A stretch of 64,000 bases of DNA from Draconibacterium orientale (GCF_000626635.1 NZ_CP007451.1:2923501-2987500), one strand, 5' to 3'. Counted from the first letter of the stretch, positions 1 to 9,959 are shown. Numbers and translations are program-made. The notes: generated from the sequence alone by a model not told the origin.

Positions 1-876
1 CAACCCGGCAATGTAGTGTTGCATGTTTGCACTCATTCCGTCTGCCGAATTCGCATTGAAAAACAAATTCTGCTTTTTGTCCAAATCCCATAAACTCTGG
101 TGAATGTGGCCTCCACAGCCCGGCAGATTTTTATTCCATTTGGCCATAAACGTAGCCATGAAATTGTGTTTGTAGGCAATTTCTTTTACCGCCGATTTAA
201 ACAGCAGGGCCTTGTCGGCAGCAGCCAGAATGTCGTCGTAGATAACCGTAGCCTCCATAACTCCCGGGCCGGTTTCGGTGTGCATGCCTTCAATTGGTAT
301 GTCAAACTGCTGAAGCATTTCAAACAAGTCGTTAAAATACGGCTGGTTCAGCGAGGTCCTTAAAATAGAATAACCAAACATTCCAGGCGTAATGGGGCGC
401 AAATCTTTATAACCGGCTTCGGCAATTTCGCTGGGTGTTCCCAAAAAATTAAACCACTCAAATTCTTGCGAAAATATGGGTTTAAAGCCCATTTCTTCGC
501 TTTGGGCCGCAATGCGTTTCAACAAACTGCGCGAGCAAACTGCCTCGGCATATTTGGGGTCGTTGCTAAAATCGCCTAATAAAAATGGCGTGTTGTCGTC
601 CCACGGAATTTGGCGGTAAGTTTCGGGGGCAATACTGGCTTTGGCATCGGGGTAACCAGAGTGCCAGCCCGTGAGCTCACTGTTTTCGTAGCACTTGTCG
701 GCACAGTCCCAGCCAAAAATTACATCGCAAAATCCCAGCCCGTTTTCCAGTGCATTCAAAAACTTGTTTTTATGAATGTATTTGCCCCGTAAAATTCCGT
801 CGATATCGGCTACGGCAAACTTTATTTTTGTAAAATTTCGTTCTTTTATTTTGGTTAGTATTTCTTGCTTATCCAT
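1..876 (-). CDS. Glutamine synthetase-family ligase, C-terminal part beyond window
   Basis: Reads from ATG at 876 to the window edge, giving 292 residues without a stop; a typical family member has about 450, so roughly a third is missing. The N-terminus has the family pattern ADIDGILRGK and a TGWHSGYPDA segment. The ATP/glutamate site is visible as HTETGPG and GCGGHIHQSLWD. The family makes gamma-glutamyl amides from glutamate, ATP and ammonia or an amine. The TGWHSGYPD segment resembles GlnA3/GlnA4/PuuA-like proteins more than classical GlnA, so an amine ligase is possible; this is inference. It is divergent from the type III glutamine synthetase at 1322, with 445 bases between them. Confidence 0.85.
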   Translation of the reverse strand, partial: MDKQEILTKIKERNFTKIKFAVADIDGILRGKYIHKNKFLNALENGLGFCDVIFGWDCADKCYENSELTGWHSGYPDAKASIAPETYRQIPWDDNTPFLLGDFSNDPKYAEAVCSRSLLKRIAAQSEEMGFKPIFSQEFEWFNFLGTPSEIAEAGYKDLRPITPGMFGYSILRTSLNQPYFNDLFEMLQQFDIPIEGMHTETGPGVMEATVIYDDILAAADKALLFKSAVKEIAYKHNFMATFMAKWNKNLPGCGGHIHQSLWDLDKKQNLFFNANSADGMSANMQHYIAGL

Positions 877-1321
877 TACTAGCGTAATATTTGATTTAAC
901 CTGTACTGATTACTAAAAATAAGTTAATTATCCACGAGTTGGCGAAATAATTCAATTTCGGTTGTTTGTCAGGCTTAACCTTAACATTTAAAATTATACA
1001 ATTATTTTAATCCAATGCGGATCATTCTGATTGTCAGTCGTCAATACTTCGTGTGAAAATTTTCATAAATATTTCAGGTCAAAATAAACGATGTTTGAGG
1101 AAATAACAAATATAGAGAATGTAACTTTCGTTTGTGAGGGTGGGAAAATGGTGTGTTATTTTGTTGAAAAGTAGAAAAAAATTGAAATGACCCCTCTGTT
1201 TGTCGGGTTGAAATAAAAATAATCTTAAAAAACGAAGTTTAGGTGTGATAAATGTCAGTGCTGAAGATGAAAAATATTATTTTTGAATATAGACAAAAAA
1301 CAGACTTAAATAAGATTAATC
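877..1321. other. Intergenic region between divergent glutamine synthetase-type genes
   Basis: 445 AT-rich bases hold the promoters of both flanking genes. A TAnnTTTG box for the rightward gene lies at 1278-1285. I see no open frame, strong hairpin or known RNA motif in the rest. Confidence 0.6.
1278..1285 (+). promoter_or_regulatory. Candidate Bacteroidota -7 box for glnN
   Basis: TATTTTTG fits the TAnnTTTG -7 element of the Bacteroidota primary sigma factor and lies 36 bases before the glnN ATG. No convincing -33 TTG partner is visible, so this is tentative. Confidence 0.35.
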
Positions 1322-3511
1322 ATGGCACAATTTAGATTTAAGGCACTCGACGAAGTGCTTAACCGGAAACCGGTGGAAATCGAACGCGAAGAGAACCTGG
1401 TTTCGGATTACTATGGCATGATGGTTTTCGATCAGGCAAAAATGAAAAAGTATTTGTCGCGCGAAGCCTATAAAGCAGTAACCGATGCCGTTGAACGAGG
1501 AACTACGGTTGACCGGAAAATGGCCGACCAGGTAGCTCAGGGAATGAAAGCCTGGGCCATTGAAAACGGTGCAACCCACTACACGCACTGGTTTCATCCC
1601 TTAACAGATGGTACAGCCGAAAAACACGATGCCTTTATTGTGCATGGTGCCGACGGAGGCGTGATCGAATCATTCTCCGGCCAATTACTGGCGCAGCAGG
1701 AACCCGATGCTTCGTCGTTTCCGAGTGGTGGAATTCGCCAGACTTTTGAAGCGCGTGGCTACACGGCCTGGGATCCATCGTCGCCGGCGTTTATCAGTGA
1801 AACTACGCTTACCATTCCTACCATTTTTATTTCGTTTACCGGTGAGGCGCTCGATTATAAAACACCTTTGCTGCGTGCGCTAAATACAATCGACAAAGCG
1901 GCTACCAGCGTGTGCCAGTATTTCGATAAAAATGTTACCCGGGTTCAGGCGAACCTGGGCTGGGAACAGGAATACTTCCTGATTGATGAAGCTTTGTATA
2001 TGGCTCGTCCCGACCTGGTTTTAACCGGACGAACACTGATGGGCCACGCATCGTCGAAAGATCAGCAACTCGACGACCACTATTTTTCCTCTATTCCAAC
2101 GCGTGTAAACCGATTTATGCAGGATGTTGAAAATGAGGCTTACAAATTGGGAATTCCGGTAAAAACGCGCCATAACGAGGTAGCGCCAAACCAGTTTGAG
2201 CTGGCACCGATTTACGAAGAGGCTAACCTGGCCAACGACCATAACCAGTTGTGTATGGACATTATGCAGAAAATTGCCCGTCGTCATAAATTCCGCATTC
2301 TTTTTCATGAAAAACCATTTGCAGGAATTAACGGATCGGGAAAACACAACAACTGGTCGTTATCAACCGACACGGGTGTGAATTTGTATTCGCCGGGAAA
2401 AAATCCGAAATCGAACCTGCAGTTTTTAACGTTTGTAATCAATACATTAAAAGCGGTTTACGATAATCAGGATTTGCTGCGAGCCAGTATTTTAACGGCA
2501 TCGAACCAGCACCGCCTGGGAGCCAATGAAGCACCTCCTTCAATTATTTCGGTTTTCCTCGGATCGGAAGTTTCGGCGATGCTCGATTTAATGGAAGAGG
2601 CCGTGGTTGACCGCAAAATGACACCCGATGAAAAAACAGCACTAAAACTGAATATTGGCCGTATTCCGGAAATTATTCTCGACAATACCGACAGAAACCG
2701 CACATCGCCATTTGCCTTTACCGGAAACCGTTTTGAGTTCCGCGCTGTAGGATCGATGGCTAACAATGCTTCTGCCTTAATTGTGCTGAACACAGCAGTT
2801 GCCGATCAGCTGAAAAAGTTTAAAATTGAAGTAGATACCCTGATTGAAAAAGGGGTGAAGAAAGATGAGGCGATTTTCCAGGTATTGAAAACGTTAATTA
2901 TTGCTACAAAACCCATTTGTTTTAACGGCGATGGTTACAGCGAAGATTGGGTAAAAGAAGCCGACAAAAGAGGTTTGACAAATATTGGAAATGTGCCGGA
3001 ATCGCTGGCAGCCTACCTGCGCGAGGATTGTATCGACCTGTTCACCCGAAACGGCATTTTCAATAAATCCGAAATTGAAGGCAGGGTAGAGGTTGAATAC
3101 GAGAAGTTCATTATGAAGGGGCAGATTGAATCGCGTGTTCTGGCCGATATTGCGATTAACCACATTGTGCCAACAGCAGTGGAGTATCAGACTATGCTGC
3201 TGGAAAATGTGAAAAACCTGAAAGAAGTATTCCCCGAGGAAGAATTTCTGTCGCTGGCAGGTGGCAGGTTAGAACTGATAAGGGAAGTGGGAGGCCATAT
3301 CTCTGCGATTAAAGCAAAACGCAAAGATATGATTGCTGCGCGTGCCAAAGCAAATAAGGTGGAAGATGTGGTTGAAAGATCAAAAGAGTACGATAAAGAA
3401 GTTCGTCCTTTCCTGGATGAAATTCGCGACCATATCGACCGGCTTGAGCTGATTGTTGACAACGAAAAATGGCCGTTGCCAAAATACCGCGAGCTGCTTT
3501 TTGTTCGATAA
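1322..3511 (+). CDS. glnN: Type III glutamine synthetase
   Basis: Makes glutamine from glutamate, ammonia and ATP; the central ammonium assimilation step in many Bacteroidota. The 729 residues match the long GSIII class (about 700-730) rather than the 450-residue GSI class. Characteristic GSIII segments are HNEVAPNQFELAP (about residue 281) and FHEKPFAGINGSGKHNNW (about residue 328), which hold metal, glutamate and ATP ligands. The C-terminal 130 residues are a helical, charged GSIII-specific extension. It is transcribed alone: a TAnnTTTG box precedes it and a T-tailed hairpin follows 20 bases after the stop. Confidence 0.96.
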   Translation: MAQFRFKALDEVLNRKPVEIEREENLVSDYYGMMVFDQAKMKKYLSREAYKAVTDAVERGTTVDRKMADQVAQGMKAWAIENGATHYTHWFHPLTDGTAEKHDAFIVHGADGGVIESFSGQLLAQQEPDASSFPSGGIRQTFEARGYTAWDPSSPAFISETTLTIPTIFISFTGEALDYKTPLLRALNTIDKAATSVCQYFDKNVTRVQANLGWEQEYFLIDEALYMARPDLVLTGRTLMGHASSKDQQLDDHYFSSIPTRVNRFMQDVENEAYKLGIPVKTRHNEVAPNQFELAPIYEEANLANDHNQLCMDIMQKIARRHKFRILFHEKPFAGINGSGKHNNWSLSTDTGVNLYSPGKNPKSNLQFLTFVINTLKAVYDNQDLLRASILTASNQHRLGANEAPPSIISVFLGSEVSAMLDLMEEAVVDRKMTPDEKTALKLNIGRIPEIILDNTDRNRTSPFAFTGNRFEFRAVGSMANNASALIVLNTAVADQLKKFKIEVDTLIEKGVKKDEAIFQVLKTLIIATKPICFNGDGYSEDWVKEADKRGLTNIGNVPESLAAYLREDCIDLFTRNGIFNKSEIEGRVEVEYEKFIMKGQIESRVLADIAINHIVPTAVEYQTMLLENVKNLKEVFPEEEFLSLAGGRLELIREVGGHISAIKAKRKDMIAARAKANKVEDVVERSKEYDKEVRPFLDEIRDHIDRLELIVDNEKWPLPKYRELLFVR

Positions 3512-3531
3512 AAAGAAGTTTACAACGCTAC

Positions 3532-3567
3532 AAAAAGGACTTTCTGATTTTCGGAAAGTCTTTTTTT
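3532..3567 (+). terminator. Rho-independent terminator after glnN
   Basis: Stem GACTTTC (3538-3544) pairs with GAAAGTC (3554-3560) around a 9-base loop, followed by seven T residues. Confidence 0.85.
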
Positions 3568-3670
3568 GCTGCCATATACTTAAGCAACTAATAATTCGTT
3601 AGATAAAAGACTAAACGATATTATTGGAAATAGTCGGTAAAAAAATTTTACTTTTATTCCCCGAAATTGA

Positions 3671-5668
3671 ATGGGTATGAAGCAGGTTAAACTAGCTGTT
3701 TTTATTATTATAATCATATTTTTAAGTGGTTGCGGATCGGCCAGATACGGGCGCGATGCTACGCTGTCGCAGGATATTGGCGAATATTACAAAGCCATTG
3801 AAAAATACCGTAAGGCCAGAAAAAATGAAAAGAACCGCCAAAAGCGGATTGAATACGCATATCAGTTGGCAGAATGTTACCGCGCAATTGGATTGTATGA
3901 TTATGCTGCCCAGAATTATAAATTTGCTATTCGGTTGGGATATGATGATACTGAAGCACTGTTGCATTATGCCGACATGTTGCGAATTACCCAAAAATAC
4001 GAAGAGGCCTACGAAACCTACCGCACTTACCTTGATGCAGTTCCGGGCGACGAACGTGCTTTAGATGGTGTTGAAGCCATGCAAAAAACGCAGGAATGGG
4101 TGGCCAATCCTACGCGCCACATCATAAATCCGATAAAAGAAATCAACTCACGTGAGAGCGATTTTGCACCTGTTTTTGTTGGTGGCCGCGATAACGAAAT
4201 CTATTTTACTTCATCGCGGGAAGCCTCTACCGGTAAAAAAGAAAGTATGATTACCGGGCAAAAATACACCGATATTTATCGTGCAACTTTTGGTATTCAG
4301 CGTCAGAAATGGGAAAAACCCCGATTGCTCGATGAGAATATGATTATTAATACCGGCGATGAAGAAGGGGCTGTTAGCTTAAGCTCAAGTGGCGAGGAAA
4401 TGATATTTACACGTTGTCGTTACGATAAATCGCAGCCTATGGGAGCCGAATTATACTCCACTTCGCAGTCGCGCGGATCGTGGTCAAATCCGATAAAACT
4501 GCAAATTGTTGGCGACAGTATTATTGCAGCACATCCCGCTCTTAATCCCGATGGAACGGAGATCTATTTTGTTTCAGACATGCCCGGAGGTCAGGGCGGA
4601 AAAGATATCTGGAAAGCAACGGTTGACGGTGGGTCGTTTGGAAGACCGGTAAATCTTGGCCCAGCAGTAAATACTTCGGCCGACGAGATGTTCCCTTTTG
4701 TACGCGATAACGGAGATCTTTATTTTGCTTCGAACGGTCACATCGGGCAGGGAGGTTTCGATCTTTATCACGCCTTCAAAAACGACGATGGAATTTTGGT
4801 GGTTGAAAATATGGGATCGCCAATGAATTCGCCTTCCGACGATTTTGGAATTGCATTTGTAAGCGGTGAAAACAAAGGAATGTTCACCTCGAACCGTAAA
4901 GGATCGCGTGGCGACGATATCTACTCTTTTGTGGTCCCTCCGAAAGTTTACCAGATAGAAATTGATGTTTTCAATAAAGAAACGGCATCGCACCTGGATG
5001 GATCAACCATGCGTGTAATTGGCACCGACGGTACCAACCTGAAAATTCGTGCCCGTGGTGGTAAGTTTAAAATGAAACTAAAGCCTGAAACCGAATATGT
5101 TTTTGCGGCGTTCAAAGACGGTTTTCTGCGCGATAAAGCAGCAGTAAATACCATTGGCCTGGACGATAGTAAGGATTTTCGCTTTACCATGAACCTCACT
5201 CCAACCGATGCGCCTATAAAAGTTGATAATATTAACTACGAATTTGGCAGCTGGGAACTGTTGGAAAGCTCGAAATCGGCGCTCGATACCCTGGTTCAGA
5301 TTTTGGTTTTTAACCCAACCATAACCATTGAGTTAATGGCGCATACCGACTATGTTGGCAGCGACCAGTTTAACTTCGACCTGTCGCAAAAACGTGCACA
5401 AAGTGTAGTGGATTACCTGATAGAAAAAGGAATAAACCCGGAACGTTTGGTGGCAAAAGGTTATGGCGAAACCTGGCCAAAAACAGTGAATCGGAAATTG
5501 GCCAATCAATACGATTTCCTGAAACGCGGCGATGAGCTAACGGAAGAGTTTATTCTGAAATTGCCCGAAGCGCAGCAGGAAATTGCCCGCGGAATTAACC
5601 GTAGAACGGAGTTTAGGGTGCTGTCAACCGACTTTATCCAGCGTTTTGATGCAGAGCCGGAAGGTTAA
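3671..5668 (+). CDS. porE: PorE-like lipoprotein: TPR, PD40 propeller, CRD and OmpA domain
   Basis: The 665-residue product begins with a lipoprotein signal (hydrophobic run, then LSGC with C21 as the lipidated residue). Next come TPR-like helices (about 25-140), PD40/WD40-like propeller blades (about 165-420, with repeats such as EIYFTSS, EIYFVSD and DLYFASN), a carboxypeptidase-regulatory-like fold (about 425-510) and a C-terminal OmpA peptidoglycan-binding domain (about 530-660; LSQKRAQSVVDYLIEKGI). This order and length are those of PorE, a periplasmic component of the type IX secretion system thought to anchor it to peptidoglycan. Paralogs with the same architecture exist, so the exact T9SS role is inferred. 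The stop overlaps the stop of the convergent gene at 5665. Confidence 0.8.
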   Translation: MGMKQVKLAVFIIIIIFLSGCGSARYGRDATLSQDIGEYYKAIEKYRKARKNEKNRQKRIEYAYQLAECYRAIGLYDYAAQNYKFAIRLGYDDTEALLHYADMLRITQKYEEAYETYRTYLDAVPGDERALDGVEAMQKTQEWVANPTRHIINPIKEINSRESDFAPVFVGGRDNEIYFTSSREASTGKKESMITGQKYTDIYRATFGIQRQKWEKPRLLDENMIINTGDEEGAVSLSSSGEEMIFTRCRYDKSQPMGAELYSTSQSRGSWSNPIKLQIVGDSIIAAHPALNPDGTEIYFVSDMPGGQGGKDIWKATVDGGSFGRPVNLGPAVNTSADEMFPFVRDNGDLYFASNGHIGQGGFDLYHAFKNDDGILVVENMGSPMNSPSDDFGIAFVSGENKGMFTSNRKGSRGDDIYSFVVPPKVYQIEIDVFNKETASHLDGSTMRVIGTDGTNLKIRARGGKFKMKLKPETEYVFAAFKDGFLRDKAAVNTIGLDDSKDFRFTMNLTPTDAPIKVDNINYEFGSWELLESSKSALDTLVQILVFNPTITIELMAHTDYVGSDQFNFDLSQKRAQSVVDYLIEKGINPERLVAKGYGETWPKTVNRKLANQYDFLKRGDELTEEFILKLPEAQQEIARGINRRTEFRVLSTDFIQRFDAEPEG

Positions 5669-6300
5669 TTGTCTTCGTCCGGTTCTTTATTCTTTATTGG
5701 TGGTTTTACTACTTTTCGGGTGGAATAATAATCTGTTTGGTACATTCTACGCCTTTTTCGTTTTTGAACGGCCTTGTCGATGGCTATCAGGGGAACACCC
5801 AAAATCGGCAAAAAACTTATGGAACCCGCCTCGGTTCGCATCAACCGGTTATGTTCAGTCATTATCGTTGTGGTTGGATCGCTTTCCGGTTTCATTTTGT
5901 TGTACTTGAGCGGTTTGTAATCATCTAAAAAATCAAGATTTTCTTGTGCGCGTTTTAAGTCGGTTTTTTGTTCCGGACTAACCACTACCTCGGGAATCTG
6001 CACATCTTCCGCTTCCATTGTAATGATCTGATTCTGCAGCAAATTCTGCACCTTAACCGCTATCCGAAAATAGGAGATGTGCGAGAAAATCAGCGAATCC
6101 TGCGCGCTTACCGAAAGCTTAAAAACTCCGTTGGCTCTTGTAATATCTTTTTCTAACGTTCGTGGATTAATAACATACACATCGGCAATTGGAAGTCCCT
6201 GGTTGTTTACCGTTCTTCCTTCAATGATAAAGGTGGGAGAATCCTGGGCATAAACATTTATGCAACAGGTAATGGTTAACAGAATGGTTAATGTTTTCAT
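5665..6300 (-). CDS. Secreted carboxypeptidase-regulatory-like domain protein
   Basis: 211 residues. A signal peptide ends near residue 18 (INVYAQ). Residues 24-95 form a CarboxypepD_reg-like beta-sandwich (EGRTVNNQGLPIADVYV, then NGVFKLSV), the module found at the N-terminus of SusC-type receptors but here free-standing. The second half is charged and ends in a basic patch (KRKRRRM) and an acidic tail. No catalytic residues are seen, so a periplasmic or outer-membrane binding role is likely but unproven. It converges on the PorE-like gene, with the two TAA stops overlapping. Confidence 0.75.
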   Translation of the reverse strand: MKTLTILLTITCCINVYAQDSPTFIIEGRTVNNQGLPIADVYVINPRTLEKDITRANGVFKLSVSAQDSLIFSHISYFRIAVKVQNLLQNQIITMEAEDVQIPEVVVSPEQKTDLKRAQENLDFLDDYKPLKYNKMKPESDPTTTIMTEHNRLMRTEAGSISFLPILGVPLIAIDKAVQKRKRRRMYQTDYYSTRKVVKPPIKNKEPDEDN

Positions 6301-6399
6301 ACTCGTTTAGTTTTCAGCACTAAGTTCGTGAATACTTGTTTTAAGGATGCTGAAAAAAAACTAAACTATGTTAATGTGTTTTGTGAGAAGGCAATCAGT

Positions 6400-7356
6400 T
6401 TACCGTGAAGCCGGCGTATAGGGAATGCGAAAATAGAACGTTGATCCTTCGCCTGTGGTCGATGTAAAGCCAATATCTCCTTTTAGCAGATCGATGTTGC
6501 CTTTGCAAATTGAAAGTCCGAGGCCCACACCATCGTAGAATTCTTTATGTTCGTTATGTGCCTTTTGAAAACGTTGAAAAATATACTGCTGTTGGTCGAA
6601 AGCAATGCCAATACCTGAGTCTTCGATTGTAAATCTCAGCATATTATTCTCAAGCGTATAGCCTAATTTTATGGTGCCTGCCGCCGTGTATTTATTGGCG
6701 TTGTTGAGCAAATTCATAATTATCTGCCGAAGTTTTCCGGCATCGGTAACAATGTAGCTTTCGTTATCGCTAAGCCCTTTTTCTGCCACAAATTTTATCG
6801 AATCCTTAACAAGGGGGCTAAAAGCTGCATTTATTTCATCAATCATTTTGTTCAGAGTAAAGGTGTTCCTGAATACTTTTACATTACCCGATTCAATCAT
6901 GGAAATATCGAGCAGTTGATTGACGATATACAGCAATTGATTTGAGCTGTTTCGAATGATGGCCAGGTACTGGTTTAGTTCTTCTTCATTGAATTTCTGG
7001 GTGTTCAGAATGTCAGAAAAACCAACAATGCTATTCATCGGAGTTCTTATCTCGTGCGAAATATTTTGTAGAAATGCTGTTTTTAAGTCGTTGCTTTTTT
7101 TTGCTTCCGCTTCTGCCTTCCGTAATTTTTTAAGGTGCGACTTTAATAGCAAAAACAAGAGTACTGATGTTGCTACTACATAAAACCACCCTTTATAGGT
7201 TTGAAATTGCGTTAATAATTCCTGGTCCTGGGTGAGCGTTAATAAAAACCGATCAGAAAAAATGATCCAAAGCCCACCGATAAGCAGATAGAGAAAGGTG
7301 ATTCGGTACTCAAATTTTATTTTTCTTTTAAAAGCTACGGGCATATTGATTGGCAC
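6400..7356 (-). CDS. Membrane sensor histidine kinase
   Basis: 318 residues with two transmembrane segments (about 18-36 and 57-76) separated by only about 20 residues, so there is almost no periplasmic sensor. A coiled linker leads to the HisKA dimerisation helix with phospho-acceptor H101 (NISHEIRTPMN). The HATPase domain shows an N-box (NLLNNANKYT), G1 (DSGIGI) and G2 (GVGLGLSICK). No receiver domain is attached and no response regulator gene is adjacent, so the partner is unknown. The short inter-membrane loop suggests it senses membrane or cytoplasmic state; that is inference. Confidence 0.88.
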   Translation of the reverse strand: MPINMPVAFKRKIKFEYRITFLYLLIGGLWIIFSDRFLLTLTQDQELLTQFQTYKGWFYVVATSVLLFLLLKSHLKKLRKAEAEAKKSNDLKTAFLQNISHEIRTPMNSIVGFSDILNTQKFNEEELNQYLAIIRNSSNQLLYIVNQLLDISMIESGNVKVFRNTFTLNKMIDEINAAFSPLVKDSIKFVAEKGLSDNESYIVTDAGKLRQIIMNLLNNANKYTAAGTIKLGYTLENNMLRFTIEDSGIGIAFDQQQYIFQRFQKAHNEHKEFYDGVGLGLSICKGNIDLLKGDIGFTSTTGEGSTFYFRIPYTPASR

Positions 7357-7513
7357 GCTGTTTAAAATGGTAAAACAAACAAATGTAGTAAAAGTTGGCT
7401 TTGCTGTTATGGTCAGCTTTTTCCGGCAGCCAGTTTGTCATTTATTACTGTGCAATTAAGGAATTTTTTTTAGGAAGAAAGTAGTTTTTGTTTGAATGAA
7501 ACAATCTTTCTGT

Positions 7514-8563
7514 TTATCCCTCGCTTGCCATTACTTCTTTCAGGCGTTTTATTTGGGTCGGATTTCCCAAAACAAAAAGCTGATCGTTGCGCGAAAGTAT
7601 CATTTGCGGATCGGGGTTAAAAACGTAACGGGCGCCACTTATTTTTATTCCGATAATGTTGGCACCGGTTGTTTCGCGTACTTTCAGTTCGGCAATTGAT
7701 TTGCCAACAAAGCGTTGCGCCAGATTTTTACACGAAACCTCTTCCAGGGTAACATCCTGCGATTTTTGCAGCAAAATATACTCGATAAACTCAACCACAT
7801 CGGGTTGGTGAACCAGTTTTGCCATACGCTGCCCGCCAATACGTTCGGGCATAATTACGTTGGTAGCGCCGGCGCGTTTTAGTTTCATCTGGCTTTCCAG
7901 CTCTGATGCGCGGCTGATAACCGTAAGCCCCGGGTTCATACTTCGGGCGGTAAGCACTACAAAAACATTATCGGCATCGGTTGGGGTGGTGGCAATTAAT
8001 GCTTTTGCCCGATGAATACCGGCTTGTTCCAGCGTTTCTTCGTGCGTTGCATCGCCTTTAATGTATAATAAGTTCGGGTTCTGTCGTATTCTCGAAATAA
8101 CGTTATCGCGTTTGTCGAGAATAACAAACTCCACATTGTTTTCTTCCAGTTCCATGGCTGCCTGCTCGCCATTTCTGCCGTAGCCCACAATAATAACGTG
8201 GTCCTTTAGTTTTGCAATTTTCTTATCCACCCTGTACGTTTTTATATAGTTTGCTAACTCTCCGTCGAAAATAAACCGCGCCATATTCGAACCCACATAT
8301 GCCAAACTTCCTAAACTAAAAATAATCAGAATAATGGTAAACAGCATTCCGGTTTCGGTGGGCTCGTGGCCTACATGCTTAAAGCCAACGGTTGATACGG
8401 TGATCACCGTCATGTACAAACTTTCCAGCAGCGTTAGGTCTTCAATGTAGTAATACCCGGCTGTTCCAAACGAAAGAATGGAAAGCAGCAGGGCAATACC
8501 CACCTTAAGTGTGCGGCTCGATACGGCTTGAAATTTATTATACTGTTGGCTACTTGTAGGCAT
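7514..8563 (-). CDS. Potassium channel protein with RCK (TrkA-N/TrkA-C) domains
   Basis: 349 residues. Two membrane helices (about 20-40 and 72-92) flank a pore loop with selectivity filter TVGF (58-61). A Rossmann RCK domain starts near residue 117 (VIIVGYGRNGEQ, a GxGxxG nucleotide site), and a TrkA-C ligand-binding domain fills about 265-349. The architecture is that of a Kch/MthK-like ligand-gated K+ channel. The ATG lies 16 bases from the stop of the upstream DUF2851 gene, so the two may be co-transcribed. Confidence 0.88.
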   Translation of the reverse strand: MPTSSQQYNKFQAVSSRTLKVGIALLLSILSFGTAGYYYIEDLTLLESLYMTVITVSTVGFKHVGHEPTETGMLFTIILIIFSLGSLAYVGSNMARFIFDGELANYIKTYRVDKKIAKLKDHVIIVGYGRNGEQAAMELEENNVEFVILDKRDNVISRIRQNPNLLYIKGDATHEETLEQAGIHRAKALIATTPTDADNVFVVLTARSMNPGLTVISRASELESQMKLKRAGATNVIMPERIGGQRMAKLVHQPDVVEFIEYILLQKSQDVTLEEVSCKNLAQRFVGKSIAELKVRETTGANIIGIKISGARYVFNPDPQMILSRNDQLFVLGNPTQIKRLKEVMASEG

Positions 8564-8579
8564 GTTAGTCGTCCTGATT

Positions 8580-9872
8580 TTATATGGATGAAACTAATTT
8601 CACCCCTAATTGGCAATTTAAACATTTTTTTGATTCGCAGTAATAGTTTTTTAGTTGAAGTAAGGCTTGCGAATCGAAAGCAGAGCGCGCCTGAACGCCC
8701 AGTTTTGCCCATTTTGAAATGACGGAATTACTTTCGGCCGGAAGATTTTCGAGAAATCCGAGTGCGCGGTTTTTTAAGTGGGGTTTATTTTGTTTTTCGC
8801 CATACACAAATAAAAACGGAACAATAACATTGATAATCAGAATATGGGCTGCTGTATCGCCCAGTTCTTTCGCCTGGGTATTTTTCGATGCTTTATTAAA
8901 ATTGTAGTGTGTATCCCAGTATTCGGATGCTTTTACCTTGAACAATTGCTTTAGTTTTTCGGTGGATTCAATGTCCATGATTTTTGAAAACAAACCTTCC
9001 GATTGGTAAATAAGTGCCGCCAGCTGCGAAATGCGGATCGTGGGAAAATTAGGCGGACGCAAACGCATAAATTTCCATAAATGGCCTTCAATTCCTTTTA
9101 AATTGTATTTTTTGTACAGAAAAGAATACTCATCGCGAAGCCGGAGATAATACTCGTCGCCTAACAATTGCTGGTTCAGTAATCCTGAATTACCGAACAA
9201 CAAGGCTTCCAGCTGAAAAAGGCTGTTTTTGTGTTTTAGCAGCGTTTTTATGGAGAGCGATTTGGCCAGCAATTCAAAGGGAACGGCATTAACTTTAAAC
9301 CCAAACATGCGTGCCAACAGTTGAAAAAAAGTCTCTTCCCAATTGTTGTTATTTTGCTCCAGCAGCTCAACAATGGCCTGTGTTTTGGTTTCCAGCCGAT
9401 CAATCATCAGTCGGTTAAAACCCAGTTGCAGCAGTATCGGATCAATTTTATGAAACTGGTTTTCGCAGGCGATCCAGGTTTGGGCATTAATCAGATTCTG
9501 GTAATTGTGCTTTAGCTGTTCCGGGTAGCTCAGAATCAGTGTCGGAACTATTTCTCCGTTACTTCGGGCAATGGAAGTATCGGCCGTTTCAACCACGTGT
9601 AAAATAACATTGTCATAGGCTTTGTTGTTGGTGTGGTCGTGTTTGTGCCAATCGGATGCTGCTTTATGGATTTCGATATTTCCGGCCCAGGTTGTTTCGT
9701 TTAATTTGATCTTTGCATTAAAAAAATCGGGTCCGGAGTTGGTATTTTTACGTCCCTGGTCGATAATCTCCAGCCGGTCGCCTTCAACCGTTTGTAACTG
9801 ATTTGTTGTGAAAAGCCGGTTTTGCCAAATGTATTGCAGAAACTCTTCGGGCATATTTTGTGAGATAGCCAT
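8580..9872 (-). CDS. DUF2851 family protein
   Basis: 430 residues with the features of DUF2851, a family common in Bacteroidota and of unknown function: an N-terminal MPEEFLQYIWQNRLF segment, then GPDFFNAKI and W.GNIEIH. The C-terminus carries a cysteine pair (KCLNC) within its last 20 residues that could bind metal. No signal peptide or membrane helix is evident, so it is probably cytoplasmic. It lies directly upstream of the K+ channel gene. Confidence 0.8.
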   Translation of the reverse strand: MAISQNMPEEFLQYIWQNRLFTTNQLQTVEGDRLEIIDQGRKNTNSGPDFFNAKIKLNETTWAGNIEIHKAASDWHKHDHTNNKAYDNVILHVVETADTSIARSNGEIVPTLILSYPEQLKHNYQNLINAQTWIACENQFHKIDPILLQLGFNRLMIDRLETKTQAIVELLEQNNNNWEETFFQLLARMFGFKVNAVPFELLAKSLSIKTLLKHKNSLFQLEALLFGNSGLLNQQLLGDEYYLRLRDEYSFLYKKYNLKGIEGHLWKFMRLRPPNFPTIRISQLAALIYQSEGLFSKIMDIESTEKLKQLFKVKASEYWDTHYNFNKASKNTQAKELGDTAAHILIINVIVPFLFVYGEKQNKPHLKNRALGFLENLPAESNSVISKWAKLGVQARSAFDSQALLQLKNYYCESKKCLNCQLGVKLVSSI

Positions 9873-9924
9873 TTGGGAATATTTAAGATTCCCTTAAAAA
9901 TAAGGAAAATGTTTGAAAATCCAC

Positions 9925-9959
9925 AAGTGATGGTCTGACTCGAAGTCAGGCTATCACTT
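9925..9959. repeat. 16-bp stem palindrome in intergenic space
   Basis: AAGTGATGGTCTGACT (9925-9940) pairs with AGTCAGGCTATCACTT (9944-9959) over all 16 positions around a CGA loop; two of the pairs are G-U. No T tract follows. It resembles a REP-like element rather than a terminator. Confidence 0.7.
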
